A DNA stretch of 64,000 nt from JBDHWG01 sp046328505 (GTDB lineage Bacteria; Chloroflexota; Anaerolineae; Epilineales; JAHCIE01). The translations under genes were made by a program, and so were the position numbers. The notes under the pieces are model-generated. The model was given only the letters and a program-made list of their open reading frames with translations. It ran no database searches and had not been told where the DNA came from. Of this stretch, positions 17,177-25,776 are shown in pieces. Positions within the stretch are counted from its first letter, which is position 1; the number at the start of each line of letters is the position of its first letter. Where the stretch lies: contig JAXLWL010000002.1 in assembly GCA_046328505.1 (NCBI GenBank), forward strand, positions 2,232,001 to 2,296,000, in the 5' to 3' direction.

Positions 17177-17611
17177 ACATCTTCTCCAGCTGTTAGTTCT
17201 GCTTTCGGTGGTGCCCTGACGCGGCAAACCCTCGTCTGCCGCCCCCACCCGCAGGTGTAGCGCGACCACGAGGGTTGTCGGCAGCGATTTCCCCCACCGC
17301 GTCTATCAGCAAAGCCTATGCCAGCCGGGAGGCGATGTATGGCCCTACATGTCGCCCTCAGATCACCATGCCGTGTTGCGGCACGCGCCAGTACAAGAAC
17401 ATAGCCATGCCGTCATTGCGAGCAAAGCGAAACAATCTCGCGCCCTTATCAAAGGCGGTTTGCACCGCTACGGCGTTGCTGTCATCCACCGCGAGATTGC
17501 TTCGTCGCGCTGACGCGCTCCTCGCAATGACAGCTGTGTGTGTTCTGAGCAGCAAAGCGAAGGACCCCATAATCGTCGGGATGCTTCACTTCGCTCAGCA
17601 TCACACAGCGG
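17177..17611. other. 435-bp non-coding region with interspersed repeats
   Basis: No gene is supported. The region holds the inverted-repeat element at 17412-17531 and a second repeat fragment at 17579-17606 (GGGATGCTTCACTTCGCTCA and following bases), a type widespread in Chloroflexota intergenic DNA. No clear promoter was recognised for the ClC gene. Confidence 0.6.
17412..17531. repeat. Inverted-repeat element, GTCATTGCGAG family, copy A
   Basis: The element begins GTCATTGCGAG and ends CTCGCAATGAC, with inner arms CAATCTCG and GCGAGATTGCTTCG. It is thus a nested inverted repeat of about 120 bases. A second copy with the same termini and similar length is at 35708-35825. The size and structure are those of a non-autonomous mobile element (MITE- or REP-like). 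Confidence 0.75.
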
Positions 17612-18229
17612 CTAAAAACGGAGGCTGACCAGCGCTGCGACGCCGAAGGCGATGATGACGACGCCGGCGATGCGGTTCACCCAGCGCAGGACTTTCGGGG
17701 TCATCGCCCCGCGAAACAAGCCCACGCCGGCGCTTAGCGTCAGCCACCACAGCGCCGAGCCGAAGAACACGCCGATCACCAGACTCGCCGCGGCGCCGTA
17801 GCCGCCCGGTAGGTTCGCCAGACCAAGCGCGCCGAACACGGCCGCGAAGGCGATGATCGTCGGCGGGTTGGTCAGCGTGAGGAAGAAGGTGGAGGCGTAA
17901 GCGCCGAGTAGCCCCTGCCCTTCGACGTTGGCCTCGTGCTCCGCCGGCGGCGCCAGGAATGTGCGAACGCCCAGGTAGAGCAGGAATAGCCCGCCCGCTA
18001 CCTTGAGCCACACCGCCTGGTTGATGAGGAAGATAGAGACGAAGGTCAGGCCAAAGGCCGCGATCGCGCCGTAGATGGAGTCGGCGCTTGCCGCGCCTAG
18101 GCCCGACACGAAGCCTAGCATCCGGCCGCCGGCCAGCGTGCGTCGGATGCACAGCACACCGATGGGGCCGACCGGAGCGGCGATGGAAAATCCCAGGACG
18201 ACCCCGCGAGCAAGAAGTGCAAGATCCAT
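17612..18229 (-). CDS. LysE/RhtB-family amino-acid exporter
   Basis: A 205-residue inner-membrane exporter with about six helices. The family signature GFSIAAPVGPIGVL is at residues 13-26, and the TNPPTIIAFAAVFG segment in the middle is typical. LysE-family members export basic or neutral amino acids or homoserine lactones; the substrate is not evident. ATG 18229 is preceded by AGGA. Its 185-base leader carries a 20-residue leader peptide and alternative hairpins ending in an intrinsic terminator, so expression is probably set by transcription attenuation, as expected for a gene responding to amino-acid supply or translation stress. Confidence 0.9.
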   Translation of the reverse strand: MDLALLARGVVLGFSIAAPVGPIGVLCIRRTLAGGRMLGFVSGLGAASADSIYGAIAAFGLTFVSIFLINQAVWLKVAGGLFLLYLGVRTFLAPPAEHEANVEGQGLLGAYASTFFLTLTNPPTIIAFAAVFGALGLANLPGGYGAAASLVIGVFFGSALWWLTLSAGVGLFRGAMTPKVLRWVNRIAGVVIIAFGVAALVSLRF

Positions 18230-18243
18230 GATGAGGTCCTTTC

Positions 18244-18332
18244 AAGAATAAGAAACCGCCAGGCCCATGTGGGTCTGGCGGTTGAGCGTCTCTGTCGCGA
18301 CACAAACGGCTCTAACCAGACCTGGGGTCCGG
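18244..18332 (-). promoter_or_regulatory. Attenuator in the LysE-gene leader
   Basis: In RNA order on the minus strand: CCGGACC-CCA-GGTCTGG forms a first hairpin (18316-18332). The terminator is a 13-bp stem (18254-18283, one G-T) with loop ACAT, followed by TTTCTTATT. GGTCTGG (18316-18322) can instead pair with CCAGACC (18272-18278) of the terminator's 5' arm, forming an antiterminator. This is the 1:2, 2:3, 3:4 logic of leader-peptide attenuators. The terminator ends 14 bases before the LysE start codon. Confidence 0.7.
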
Positions 18333-18374
18333 CTGCTGAGCCTGATTATTCAGCGCGAAAACACAATATGGCAT
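18312..18374 (-). CDS. Putative 20-residue leader peptide of the LysE attenuator
   Basis: ATG 18374 opens 20 codons ending in TAG at 18314-18312. The peptide starts MPYCVFALNN and ends QQPDPRSG. The stop codon directly follows GGTCTGG, the switching arm of the attenuator, so a ribosome at the stop covers arms 1 and 2, while a ribosome held near the QAQQPDP codons would free arm 2 to form the antiterminator. GAGAG lies 9 bases upstream. The inducing condition is not evident: Gln and Pro codons cluster at the right place. Small and unverified, but it is placed as real leader peptides are. Confidence 0.55.
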   Translation of the reverse strand: MPYCVFALNNQAQQPDPRSG

Positions 18375-18421
18375 GACGACATTCTCTCGATGCGGAGCCA
18401 AGCGGCCACTTAACGTGACTC

Positions 18422-18450
18422 AGTTTAGCATAGGGCGCAGTCGATGTCAA
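18422..18450 (-). promoter_or_regulatory. Promoter of the LysE leader transcript
   Basis: On the minus strand TTGACA (18445-18450) and TAAACT (18422-18427) are 17 bases apart, with TGC directly before the -10 (extended -10). Transcription would start near 18415, about 41 bases before the leader-peptide ATG. Confidence 0.8.
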
Positions 18451-18467
18451 TTGCGGGCAGCGCTACA

Positions 18468-18932
18468 TCATTCAACCACGAGCGGCGGCCCTAGCAGTTC
18501 CATGCCGTGCGCCCGCCAGAGGGCAGGGTCCTGTGGCGGCATCGCGTTGGCCTTGGTGACCTCGCGGAAGAAGGCCTCCATCTTGCCAGCCGGCATGAAT
18601 GTAATCAGAATTCGCCCGGTTCCGTTACCGACGTGCGCCCAGACGTGAGGCACCCTGCGCGGCGCGAGGACCGAGTCGCCCGGTTGGAGCGTGAACCATT
18701 CCTGCCCAACCTCTAGCGTGAATTCACCCTCGACGGCATAGAACCACTCGTCCTGGTCGTGATGGAGATGTCGCGCGGGACCGCCCTTCGCGTGGAACGT
18801 GTTTTCTAGAACGAGAAGGCCATTTTCATCCTGCGGCGTCACCTTGAAGTCAATGCGGCTGATGCCCAGCGGCCGATACTCGCCGAAGCGGTCCGCGCCC
18901 GCCGGCACCCGTACCACTGACGAGACGCTCAT
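18468..18932 (-). CDS. Cupin-domain protein
   Basis: A single-domain cupin of 154 residues. Motif 1 (GPARHLHHDQDEWFYAVEGE) contains the H-x-H, Glu set for a metal, and motif 2 (PGDSVLAPRRVPHVWAHVG) supplies the later His. Cupins of this simple type include dioxygenases, isomerases and small-molecule sensors; no specific reaction is implied. It lies 16 bases after the receiver-only protein on the same strand and may be the last gene of the signalling operon. Confidence 0.85.
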   Translation of the reverse strand: MSVSSVVRVPAGADRFGEYRPLGISRIDFKVTPQDENGLLVLENTFHAKGGPARHLHHDQDEWFYAVEGEFTLEVGQEWFTLQPGDSVLAPRRVPHVWAHVGNGTGRILITFMPAGKMEAFFREVTKANAMPPQDPALWRAHGMELLGPPLVVE

Positions 18933-18948
18933 GGATTCCTCCAGGCGC

Positions 18949-19326
18949 CTAGACCTTGCTCTTACTCACGCCCAACTCCCGGATAGCGTCGATCAGCTCG
19001 GCGGCCGAGCAGTCCTTGAGGATTGTCGCCGACGCACCGGCCTCGCGCGCCGCTTTCGCCATCTCGGGATACATCGTCAGCATGAGCACGTGGCTCGGCA
19101 GGCCCTGCTCGGCGATCTGCTTCGTCGCCCCCAACCCATCCAGGCGCGGCATGTTCACATCCATGACGATGACGTCTGGCGCGAGCGCGCTCGCCTTCTG
19201 AACCGCTTCTACGCCGTCGGCCGCCTCCCCCACCAGCTCCAACTCCCGGCTGCGCTGGATGATATGGCACAACGCATCCCGCACTACCGAGTTGTCATCC
19301 ACCACCAAAACACGAATTGCCGCCAT
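18949..19326 (-). CDS. Single-domain response regulator (receiver only)
   Basis: A 125-residue CheY-like receiver without an output domain. The acidic pair D10-D11, phospho-acceptor D56, T84 and K104 are all present. It is 88 bases downstream of a NarL-type regulator and its giant histidine kinase. It may act as a phosphate sink, a relay, or a regulator through protein contact. The sequence resembles receivers of NarL-type proteins (LMLTMYPE, SATILKDCSAAEL), so it may have arisen by loss of the HTH. Confidence 0.9.
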   Translation of the reverse strand: MAAIRVLVVDDNSVVRDALCHIIQRSRELELVGEAADGVEAVQKASALAPDVIVMDVNMPRLDGLGATKQIAEQGLPSHVLMLTMYPEMAKAAREAGASATILKDCSAAELIDAIRELGVSKSKV

Positions 19327-19414
19327 GGACTACGCCTTCCTAGTCAAACCCCGCTCCACACACTATAGCACGTTCGCGTCGGAGCCACATCAGGGCAATG
19401 GAGGATTGCGGCGC

Positions 19415-20062
19415 CTACAGACGGATGATGCCGCGCTGGAGCGCGACGGTAACGGCTTCGGTTCGATCGTTGACGGCGAGCTTCTGAAAGATGTGGGCCA
19501 GGTGAGTCTTGACAGTTGCCTCGGTGATATTGAGCCGGGCTGCGATCTCTTTGTTGGCCTGACCCCGCGCGACGAGCTGCAGCACCTCGACCTCGCGCGC
19601 CGAAAGCTCCTCCTCGGGCGAGGTGGTGCTCGGCTTAGGCTTCTCGCGCATCCGGGCGAGCAGGCGCGCGGTGACGCTCGGCTGAAGCAGAGCCTCCCCC
19701 TGGGCAACGGTGCGAATCGCGGTGAAAAGCTCCTCGCGCGGCGCGTCCTTGAGCAGGTATCCGCTGGCCCCCGCCTCGAGCGCACCCACGATCATCTCGT
19801 CCGTGTCGTACGTCGTCAGCACCAGGAACTTGATATCGGGAGAGGCCGCGCGGATCTTCTCCATCGCCTCGACGCCGCCCATCTCCGGCATGCGCAGGTC
19901 CATGAGGATCAAGTCTGGCTTTAGATTCAGCGCCCGCTTGACCGCCGTTCGGCCATCCGCGGCCTCGCCGACGATCTCGAAGTCGTCGCGCCGCAGAATC
20001 GCGGCCAACCCTTCGCGCACGATGGGGTGATCGTCCACAATCATGATCCTGATCTTCGACAT
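19415..20062 (-). CDS. NarL/FixJ-family response regulator
   Basis: A 215-residue regulator: receiver (1-120) with D10-D11, phospho-site D55 and the conserved Lys in YLLKDA, then a LuxR-type HTH (about 148-210: LSAREVEVLQLVARGQANKEIA, ATVKTHLAHIFQKL). It lies 19 bases after the GAF-domain kinase, which has a HisKA_3 dimerisation domain, the normal partner class of NarL-type regulators. The pair almost certainly forms one two-component system. Target promoters are unknown. Confidence 0.95.
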   Translation of the reverse strand: MSKIRIMIVDDHPIVREGLAAILRRDDFEIVGEAADGRTAVKRALNLKPDLILMDLRMPEMGGVEAMEKIRAASPDIKFLVLTTYDTDEMIVGALEAGASGYLLKDAPREELFTAIRTVAQGEALLQPSVTARLLARMREKPKPSTTSPEEELSAREVEVLQLVARGQANKEIAARLNITEATVKTHLAHIFQKLAVNDRTEAVTVALQRGIIRL

Positions 20063-20081
20063 GCCCCTAACTCCTGGGAAT

Positions 20082-23000
20082 CTACTCGGTGCTGACCGGT
20101 AAGCTCACGGAGATGATTGTACCCTGTCCCGGCGCGCTTTGCAACGTAAACGTGGCCCCGACCTTGCGCGCGCGCTCACGCATGCCGCTCAAGCCCAGGC
20201 CGCCGCCCTGGGCACGGGACGGAGGCTTGTTCGCGGGATCGAAACCAATGCCGTCGTCGCGAACCGTCATCGTCACGGCCTCCGCCGCGTACCTCAGGCT
20301 CGACCACACATTGGATGCCTGGGCATGCTTACGAAGGTTCGTGAACGACTCCTGAGCGATGCGCAGCAAAGCCTTCTGCGCTTCCAGGGGGATCTCGTAC
20401 TGCTCCCCCTCGACCGTGAAATGCCCCTCGACCCTGTTGTCCGCGGTACAGACCACGAGCGCCTGTTGGATAGCGTCAGGCAACCCGTTCTCCAGGCTCG
20501 GCGGACGTAGATTCCAGACCGACCAGCGCGCCTCGGCGAGACTGGCGCGCGCCAACGTTCGGGCGCGCTTGAGGTGGGCCAGCGCCTCATCCGGCTGCTC
20601 GGCGAGCACCTGCTCCGCCGCCTCGAGCTGGAGCACGATGCCTGTGAAACCCTGGGCCAGCGTGTCGTGCAGTTCCTGGGCCATCCGGTTGCGCTCCTCC
20701 AGCACCGCCAGCTCGCCGGCCTGCTCGTACAGGCGCGCGTTATCGATGGCGATGGCAGCCTGACTGGCCAGGGCGCTCAGGAGCTCCTGCTGGCTGTCGT
20801 CGAACGCGTGGGGGCGGTTGGAGCCCACCACGAGAACGCCTGCGATCGCGCCCCCGATATGCACAGGAACCTCGAGCAGTGACCGAATGCCCTCCGCCTC
20901 CGGCATATCCCGGACGATGCGGCCATCCTGGGCGACATCGTGAATGATGACCGGGAAGCCCGTGCGGGCGACATAGCCCGAAACGCTGTCCTTCGGCTCG
21001 TAGCGCAGACGCGCGGGAATGCCCTCCTGGCCGTAGCCGGCGCGGGCCAGCAGGCGGTTGTCCTCCAGGAGAAAGAGAACAGCGTGCTCGGCGCGCAGGA
21101 GTTGCGCGGCCGCCGTCACGATGACGCGCAGCACGGTATCAAGCGCCAAAGAGCGAGAAATGCGCTGCCCGATTTCGTTGAGCGCCTTCAGTTCCAGCGC
21201 GCGCTGTTCGGACACGTTGTAGAGGTGGGCGTTCTCGAACGCGACCGCTGCCAGGTTCGCCATCACGCTCACGGTTTCGAGGTCGCCGGTGTCGAACGCT
21301 CCCCCGCGCTTGTTGAACGCCGTGATAACGCCCAGGACGCGGTCCTGCGTTACCAGGGGCACAATCAAGAGGTTGCGGACGTTCGCCTTGGCAACGTTCG
21401 GCCCGTAGACGCGCGGGTCGTTCCGGGCGTCAGGGCTGAACTGGGCCTCGCGCGTCTCGATGGCGAGACTGGCCAGGGAGCCTTCGATCGGCACACGCAT
21501 GTCGTACATCCGCTCGGCATCAGGCCCGACGGCCATAACGACGTCCAGGCCCGGCGCGTCCTCCCGCAAGAGGCTGATGAGAACGTGCTCGGAGCTGGTC
21601 AAGCCGCGAACGTGGTCGGCAACCGTCGCCAGAACGCGTTCGACGTCGCGCTGCTGCACGATCGCCGCTCCCACCGAAGCGATACCGATGAGCTGCTGGA
21701 CGCGCTGCTGAACCTCACCGAACAGCCGCGCATTTTCGAGAGCGATGGCCGTCTGATTGGCGATGGTCGAGAGAACGGCGACATCGTCGTCGGCGTACGC
21801 CTCATCGTGTTCATAATCCTGGAGCACGATGGCCCCGAGGCAGCGGCCGCCGGCGACCAACGGCATGCCCAGCCATGAGCGCGAGGCCCGACCGACCGGC
21901 TCGACCCCCAATCGCTCGCACGCCTCGGCGTAGCCATCGCGCACGTAGAGCGGCTGCTGGCTGTCAACCACGTACCACGTCAGACCCTTGCCGCGCTCCA
22001 GGCGGGGCGCGGTACGCGCGTCCCCTTCCGTGTTTGCCTCCGTCACGATGATAAGGTCGCCGCTATCATCATCGAGGAGGGCGATGTAGAAGTTGCGCGT
22101 GTTGAGAACGCGGCTGGTCTGCTGATAGACAAGCTCGACAATCTCGTCTTGCCGCAACAGCGCCGCCGCCGCCTGCCCGATCTGGTTCAGCGCGGAGAGC
22201 TGGTTGACACGCCGCTCTTGCTCCTGGTACAAGCCTGCGTTCTCGATAGCGACGGCGGCCGAGCGCGCGATACCCTGGGCAAGCTGAACCTGCTCGCGGT
22301 CGAACGTCGTCGGGCGGTCGTAGGCCGTCGCCAGAGCCACGCCGACGAGGCGGTCGCGGTGGATGAAGGGAACCGCGAGGAGCGACGCGACGCCCATCAG
22401 CCGCGCTGTGTTGCGGTCCACCCGGCCATCCGTCGCCGGGTCGAGCATGATCGGCTCGCCGACGGCGCGCAGGTGCTGCACGAGGGCCGGGCGAGCTATG
22501 ACGGCTTTCGGGGCGCGGCCGGCACTGGCGCGCAGGTGCAGCCGCGGCCGATGCGGGTCCACCAGGTAAACGCCACAGTGGATGACACCCGCCGCGGCTG
22601 CGATATCGCGCGCCGCCCGCGTCAGAACCTCGTCCAGGTCAAGGGACGCGCTGACTGCGCGGGTCATCTCCAGCAGCAGCGCCGCCTGCCGCCGGCCAGC
22701 CCGCTCTGCGGCGAAGAGCCGCGCCCGGTCGATGGCGAGGGCCGCCTGGCGCGCGAATTGCGCGACCACCTCGGCATCGTCTTCGTTGTAGCGGTCGGGC
22801 TGGTAGGCGTCCACGACGAGCATGCCGATCGGCTGGTCGGCAACCAGGAGAGGCGCGCCAATCCACGACCGGACCCGGCGGTCCATGCGGATGAAGTCGG
22901 GGTGGCGCGGGGCATCGCCCAAGACAATGGGCTTGCGCTCTTCGAGCACCTGCCGCGCCAGATAGTTCTCGCGGACGTTGACGCGCATCGGGACGCCGGG

Positions 23001-24308
23001 CGATGGTTCCTTGCCGTACTCAGCGATGACGGAGAGTGTTTCGCCGTCGAGCTGCTCAATGGCGGCGTTGTCGAACTCGATCACGCGGCCAAGCTGCTCT
23101 AGGATGAGCTTGAGCACGCGGTCCAGGTCGAGGGTCGAAGACAGGGCCGCGGACACCTCGGCCAACGACCGCATCTGATCGGCGCGGCGGCCCTGGCGGC
23201 GATACTGGTCGGCGTTCGCCACCGCGACAGAGGTCTGCTGCGCGAAGCGCTCCACCAATTCGATCTCGGCGCGCGTGAAGCGGTGCGGGCTATCCGTGTA
23301 GGCCACGCCGAGCATGGCGACCAATCGCTCGCCGTCGCGCAGGGGGGCGAGCAGGAGTGAGACGATGCCCCGCTCGCGGAACCACTCGCCGGCGGTCCGC
23401 TCGCTGGCCGTGTTGACCTTCGTGATGACCTGTCCCCGCGCCAGCTCGTCCAGCCAACCCGCCTGTTGAAGAGTGCGCTGGCAGTCGGACCAGAGGCTCC
23501 CGAAGGCAGCCGGGCCGTAATGCGCGCTGGGCGCCGTCGCCGTCGCCTGATCGACGACCACCAGGCCGGCGAGCGGCGCAGACAGAAGCTCGGCCGCGTA
23601 TCGCGCCGTCCGCCCGAGAATCTCCTCAAGGTCGAGGCTGGCGCTAATCGCGGTAGCCACCTCGGCGAGACCTTCGGCGATCCTGCGCCGCCGCCGCTCG
23701 CGCTCCAGGCGCCGCGACATCCGCAGCGCCACCGCGGCCGTCTGCGCGATCCGCTCGGCGAGCGCCATGTCGCGCGCTTCCCACGTGCGCGGGTACGTGT
23801 CGTAGTAGACGGCCAGCCCGTGAAGCTCGCCGCCCCCCAGGATGGGCACGCACAACGCCGAGAGGGCTTCCCGATCGTTGAGGCGGTCGCGGACGGCGCG
23901 GGTCGCCGGCGGGACGGGCGGCGGCGGCAGCTTGGCGCGCTGGGCGAAAGCCCGCGAGGCCGTGTCGAGGGGGCGATCTACGCCAGTCCACATCGCGGGG
24001 CGGCGCTGGCGCACCGCCTCTTGCATGAACGGCGGGAGTGTCGCCGGCCAGCGCGCCGAAGCAAGAGCACCCTCGGGGACGCTCTGACCGCTGAGATCCG
24101 GCAGCAAGATGAGAGAGGGGTCGTAGCTGAACAGGGCGCAGCGCTGGCTTCCCAGGAGGTCGGCCGCCGCCCGCGTCAGCAGACGCTCGATATCCGAGCG
24201 CTCAGTGGACTGAATGAGTGCGAAGCAGAAGGCGTCGTGGGCCGCGCTTTGGGCGGGCGTCAGACCGGCCGCGCCGGCCGTCGATGGCGAGGCGGGGGGA
24301 GTAGCCAT
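20082..24308 (-). CDS. Soluble seven-GAF sensor histidine kinase, NarL/HisKA_3 class
   Basis: A 1408-residue cytosolic kinase without membrane helices. Seven GAF domains follow one another at about 30-200, 215-370, 380-540, 545-710, 715-885, 890-1050 and 1055-1205, each ending in an A(I/V)A-x-(E/D)NA(R/H)L-type helix. HisKA_3 follows with the phospho-acceptor H1214 in QELHDTLAQG, then HATPase_c with RIAQESFTNLRKHA, DDGIGFD and GLGLSGMRERA. GAF domains bind cyclic nucleotides, haem or other small ligands; none is identifiable here. ATG 24308 lies 8 bases after the J-like gene, and the NarL-type regulator follows after 19 bases. Serial GAF kinases of this length are typical of Chloroflexota. 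Confidence 0.95.
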   Translation of the reverse strand: MATPPASPSTAGAAGLTPAQSAAHDAFCFALIQSTERSDIERLLTRAAADLLGSQRCALFSYDPSLILLPDLSGQSVPEGALASARWPATLPPFMQEAVRQRRPAMWTGVDRPLDTASRAFAQRAKLPPPPVPPATRAVRDRLNDREALSALCVPILGGGELHGLAVYYDTYPRTWEARDMALAERIAQTAAVALRMSRRLERERRRRRIAEGLAEVATAISASLDLEEILGRTARYAAELLSAPLAGLVVVDQATATAPSAHYGPAAFGSLWSDCQRTLQQAGWLDELARGQVITKVNTASERTAGEWFRERGIVSLLLAPLRDGERLVAMLGVAYTDSPHRFTRAEIELVERFAQQTSVAVANADQYRRQGRRADQMRSLAEVSAALSSTLDLDRVLKLILEQLGRVIEFDNAAIEQLDGETLSVIAEYGKEPSPGVPMRVNVRENYLARQVLEERKPIVLGDAPRHPDFIRMDRRVRSWIGAPLLVADQPIGMLVVDAYQPDRYNEDDAEVVAQFARQAALAIDRARLFAAERAGRRQAALLLEMTRAVSASLDLDEVLTRAARDIAAAAGVIHCGVYLVDPHRPRLHLRASAGRAPKAVIARPALVQHLRAVGEPIMLDPATDGRVDRNTARLMGVASLLAVPFIHRDRLVGVALATAYDRPTTFDREQVQLAQGIARSAAVAIENAGLYQEQERRVNQLSALNQIGQAAAALLRQDEIVELVYQQTSRVLNTRNFYIALLDDDSGDLIIVTEANTEGDARTAPRLERGKGLTWYVVDSQQPLYVRDGYAEACERLGVEPVGRASRSWLGMPLVAGGRCLGAIVLQDYEHDEAYADDDVAVLSTIANQTAIALENARLFGEVQQRVQQLIGIASVGAAIVQQRDVERVLATVADHVRGLTSSEHVLISLLREDAPGLDVVMAVGPDAERMYDMRVPIEGSLASLAIETREAQFSPDARNDPRVYGPNVAKANVRNLLIVPLVTQDRVLGVITAFNKRGGAFDTGDLETVSVMANLAAVAFENAHLYNVSEQRALELKALNEIGQRISRSLALDTVLRVIVTAAAQLLRAEHAVLFLLEDNRLLARAGYGQEGIPARLRYEPKDSVSGYVARTGFPVIIHDVAQDGRIVRDMPEAEGIRSLLEVPVHIGGAIAGVLVVGSNRPHAFDDSQQELLSALASQAAIAIDNARLYEQAGELAVLEERNRMAQELHDTLAQGFTGIVLQLEAAEQVLAEQPDEALAHLKRARTLARASLAEARWSVWNLRPPSLENGLPDAIQQALVVCTADNRVEGHFTVEGEQYEIPLEAQKALLRIAQESFTNLRKHAQASNVWSSLRYAAEAVTMTVRDDGIGFDPANKPPSRAQGGGLGLSGMRERARKVGATFTLQSAPGQGTIISVSLPVSTE

Positions 24309-24316
24309 GGTCTCGC

Positions 24317-25678
24317 CTAGCCGGCCGCGTGGGCGATGGGGAGTGTCGCCATTGCATGGCTATGGCCGCAGGTGACGATGATGGGCCACTCGCCTGGACG
24401 AGTGCGTGGCGAGACGCGCCAGCTCCAGCGAACGACGCCGTCCGCACCGGCCACCGCGGGCGCGAGAGAGCGCGAGTTGCTGTGGCCGCGCGCGTATTGC
24501 ACGCGAATGTCGCACGTCATGCCGGGCGTCGCCCGCGCCGTGACGATGGCCGACCGATACCGACCCGGCCCCGGCATGACGTCAACGCTGACGATCTCCA
24601 GACGCGCCGCACCCGTAGCCAATCTCGACGCACCGCCGGACGAGCCGGCCGTCAGAACTTGCCCGCCGGCCCCGGGCATCCCCAGGGCAAGGAGCGGCGC
24701 AACCGGAGCCAGGTCAACGATCGCGGCAGCCGGCTTGAGGCGCAGGAAAGCGCTGTCCAGGTCATCCGGCAGATCGAACGCCAACACCGTCTCCTTTTCC
24801 TCCAGCGCCGCGAAGCCGAGGCCGTAGCGGCCGGCGGGTGTTGCCCGAAGGCCCAGCGAGAGGCGAGCCGCGTGGGTAGCATCCGGATGCAGGGCAATCT
24901 CGCGGGAGAGCGACGGGCCAAACAACGCGAAGTCCTCGGCGCGTAGGGCGCGGTGGCCCGGCCACTCATTGCGCACGGCCAGGCGCACCAGGAGCCATTG
25001 CCCGGTTGGATCGAGACGAGCGCCATTCATAGTCAGCGAGGGCGCCGGGAATGCATCATGGATTTGGAAGCGCCAGCCGGCCGCGCCGACAGACACTCCG
25101 TTCGGAAGGCCCGCCGCGAGGGCCACGCTCTCGCCCGGCAAGACATCGCCACCCCGCGCCCTTGTCTCGCGCAGCCCCAGAGTCTGGCGCGCCATCCAGT
25201 CGAGAATGAAGAACAGCAGAGCGACGGGCGAAGGCATGTCCCGCCGGGAAGACGCCTCTTTCGAAGCTGCGGGGCGCGGGACAGGGGCAAGAGGCGCGTC
25301 GGTCGATGCAGTCGGAGCCAGGGCGACCGTGTTCGAGGCCGCCGGAGGTAGGGTCGTGGCCGGCGGAGTTTCACGTGATGGGGGCGGGGATGGAGGCGCT
25401 TCAACGGCAGCGGACAGGGCCAGCGGCTGGGATGACGTGGCAGCAGCCGGAGGCGCCAGGCTCACCGTGGTCAACGCGGCATCGTAGGCGGCGCGGCGGA
25501 CCGGATCGGACAGGGTAGCGTAGGCTTCCTCGATCGCTCGCATCAGCCGCAGGGCATCGCGGTCCGCCAGGGCGGCATGCGGGCCATACTTGGCAAGCAA
25601 TGCGTCCCGAGCGGCCGCGATCTCCTCTGAGGAAGCGTCAGACCCGATGCTTAGCAGGTCATAGTAGCGAGGCAGCAC
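24317..25678 (-). CDS. J-like domain protein lacking HPD, with C-terminal beta domains
   Basis: A 453-residue protein. Residues 3-68 have J-domain helices (YYDLLSIGSDASSEEIAAA and EEAYATLSDPVRRAAYD), but the HPD that activates Hsp70 is absent: the loop reads KYGPHAALADRD. A Ser/Pro/Ala linker (about 72-150) follows, then a short hydrophobic stretch (PSPVALLFFILDWMA, about 158-172), a DUF4352-like beta domain (VRLAVRNEW, FALFG) and a second beta domain with two cysteines. It is the first gene of the operon with the seven-GAF kinase, so it may be an accessory sensor or scaffold. The function is unknown. Confidence 0.75.
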   Translation of the reverse strand: MLPRYYDLLSIGSDASSEEIAAARDALLAKYGPHAALADRDALRLMRAIEEAYATLSDPVRRAAYDAALTTVSLAPPAAATSSQPLALSAAVEAPPSPPPSRETPPATTLPPAASNTVALAPTASTDAPLAPVPRPAASKEASSRRDMPSPVALLFFILDWMARQTLGLRETRARGGDVLPGESVALAAGLPNGVSVGAAGWRFQIHDAFPAPSLTMNGARLDPTGQWLLVRLAVRNEWPGHRALRAEDFALFGPSLSREIALHPDATHAARLSLGLRATPAGRYGLGFAALEEKETVLAFDLPDDLDSAFLRLKPAAAIVDLAPVAPLLALGMPGAGGQVLTAGSSGGASRLATGAARLEIVSVDVMPGPGRYRSAIVTARATPGMTCDIRVQYARGHSNSRSLAPAVAGADGVVRWSWRVSPRTRPGEWPIIVTCGHSHAMATLPIAHAAG

Positions 25679-25737
25679 GTCTCTTCTCGTCCCGTCCTAA
25701 CTGTACATCACCACATCTTCATCTTAAGCGATTGGCA

Positions 25738-25766
25738 ATTATAGCCATGACACGGCGGAAGCGCAA
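25738..25766 (-). promoter_or_regulatory. Promoter of the J-like / GAF kinase / response regulator operon
   Basis: On the minus strand TTGCGC (25761-25766) and TATAAT (25738-25743) are 17 bases apart. The start would be near 25731, about 53 bases before ATG 25678. The same TTGCGC form is seen at other promoters in this window. Confidence 0.75.
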
Positions 25767-25776
25767 GGGCACGGGC

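Noticed and set aside
18230..18450. LysE leader as a T-box or lysine riboswitch
   Set aside because: No T-box core and none of the conserved lysine-riboswitch junction sequences are present; the leader ORF plus nested hairpins fit attenuation better.
20940..24320. Three long plus-strand frames opposite the GAF kinase
   Set aside because: Their composition is that of antisense GC-rich DNA, and the kinase on the other strand has seven clear GAF domains and catalytic motifs.
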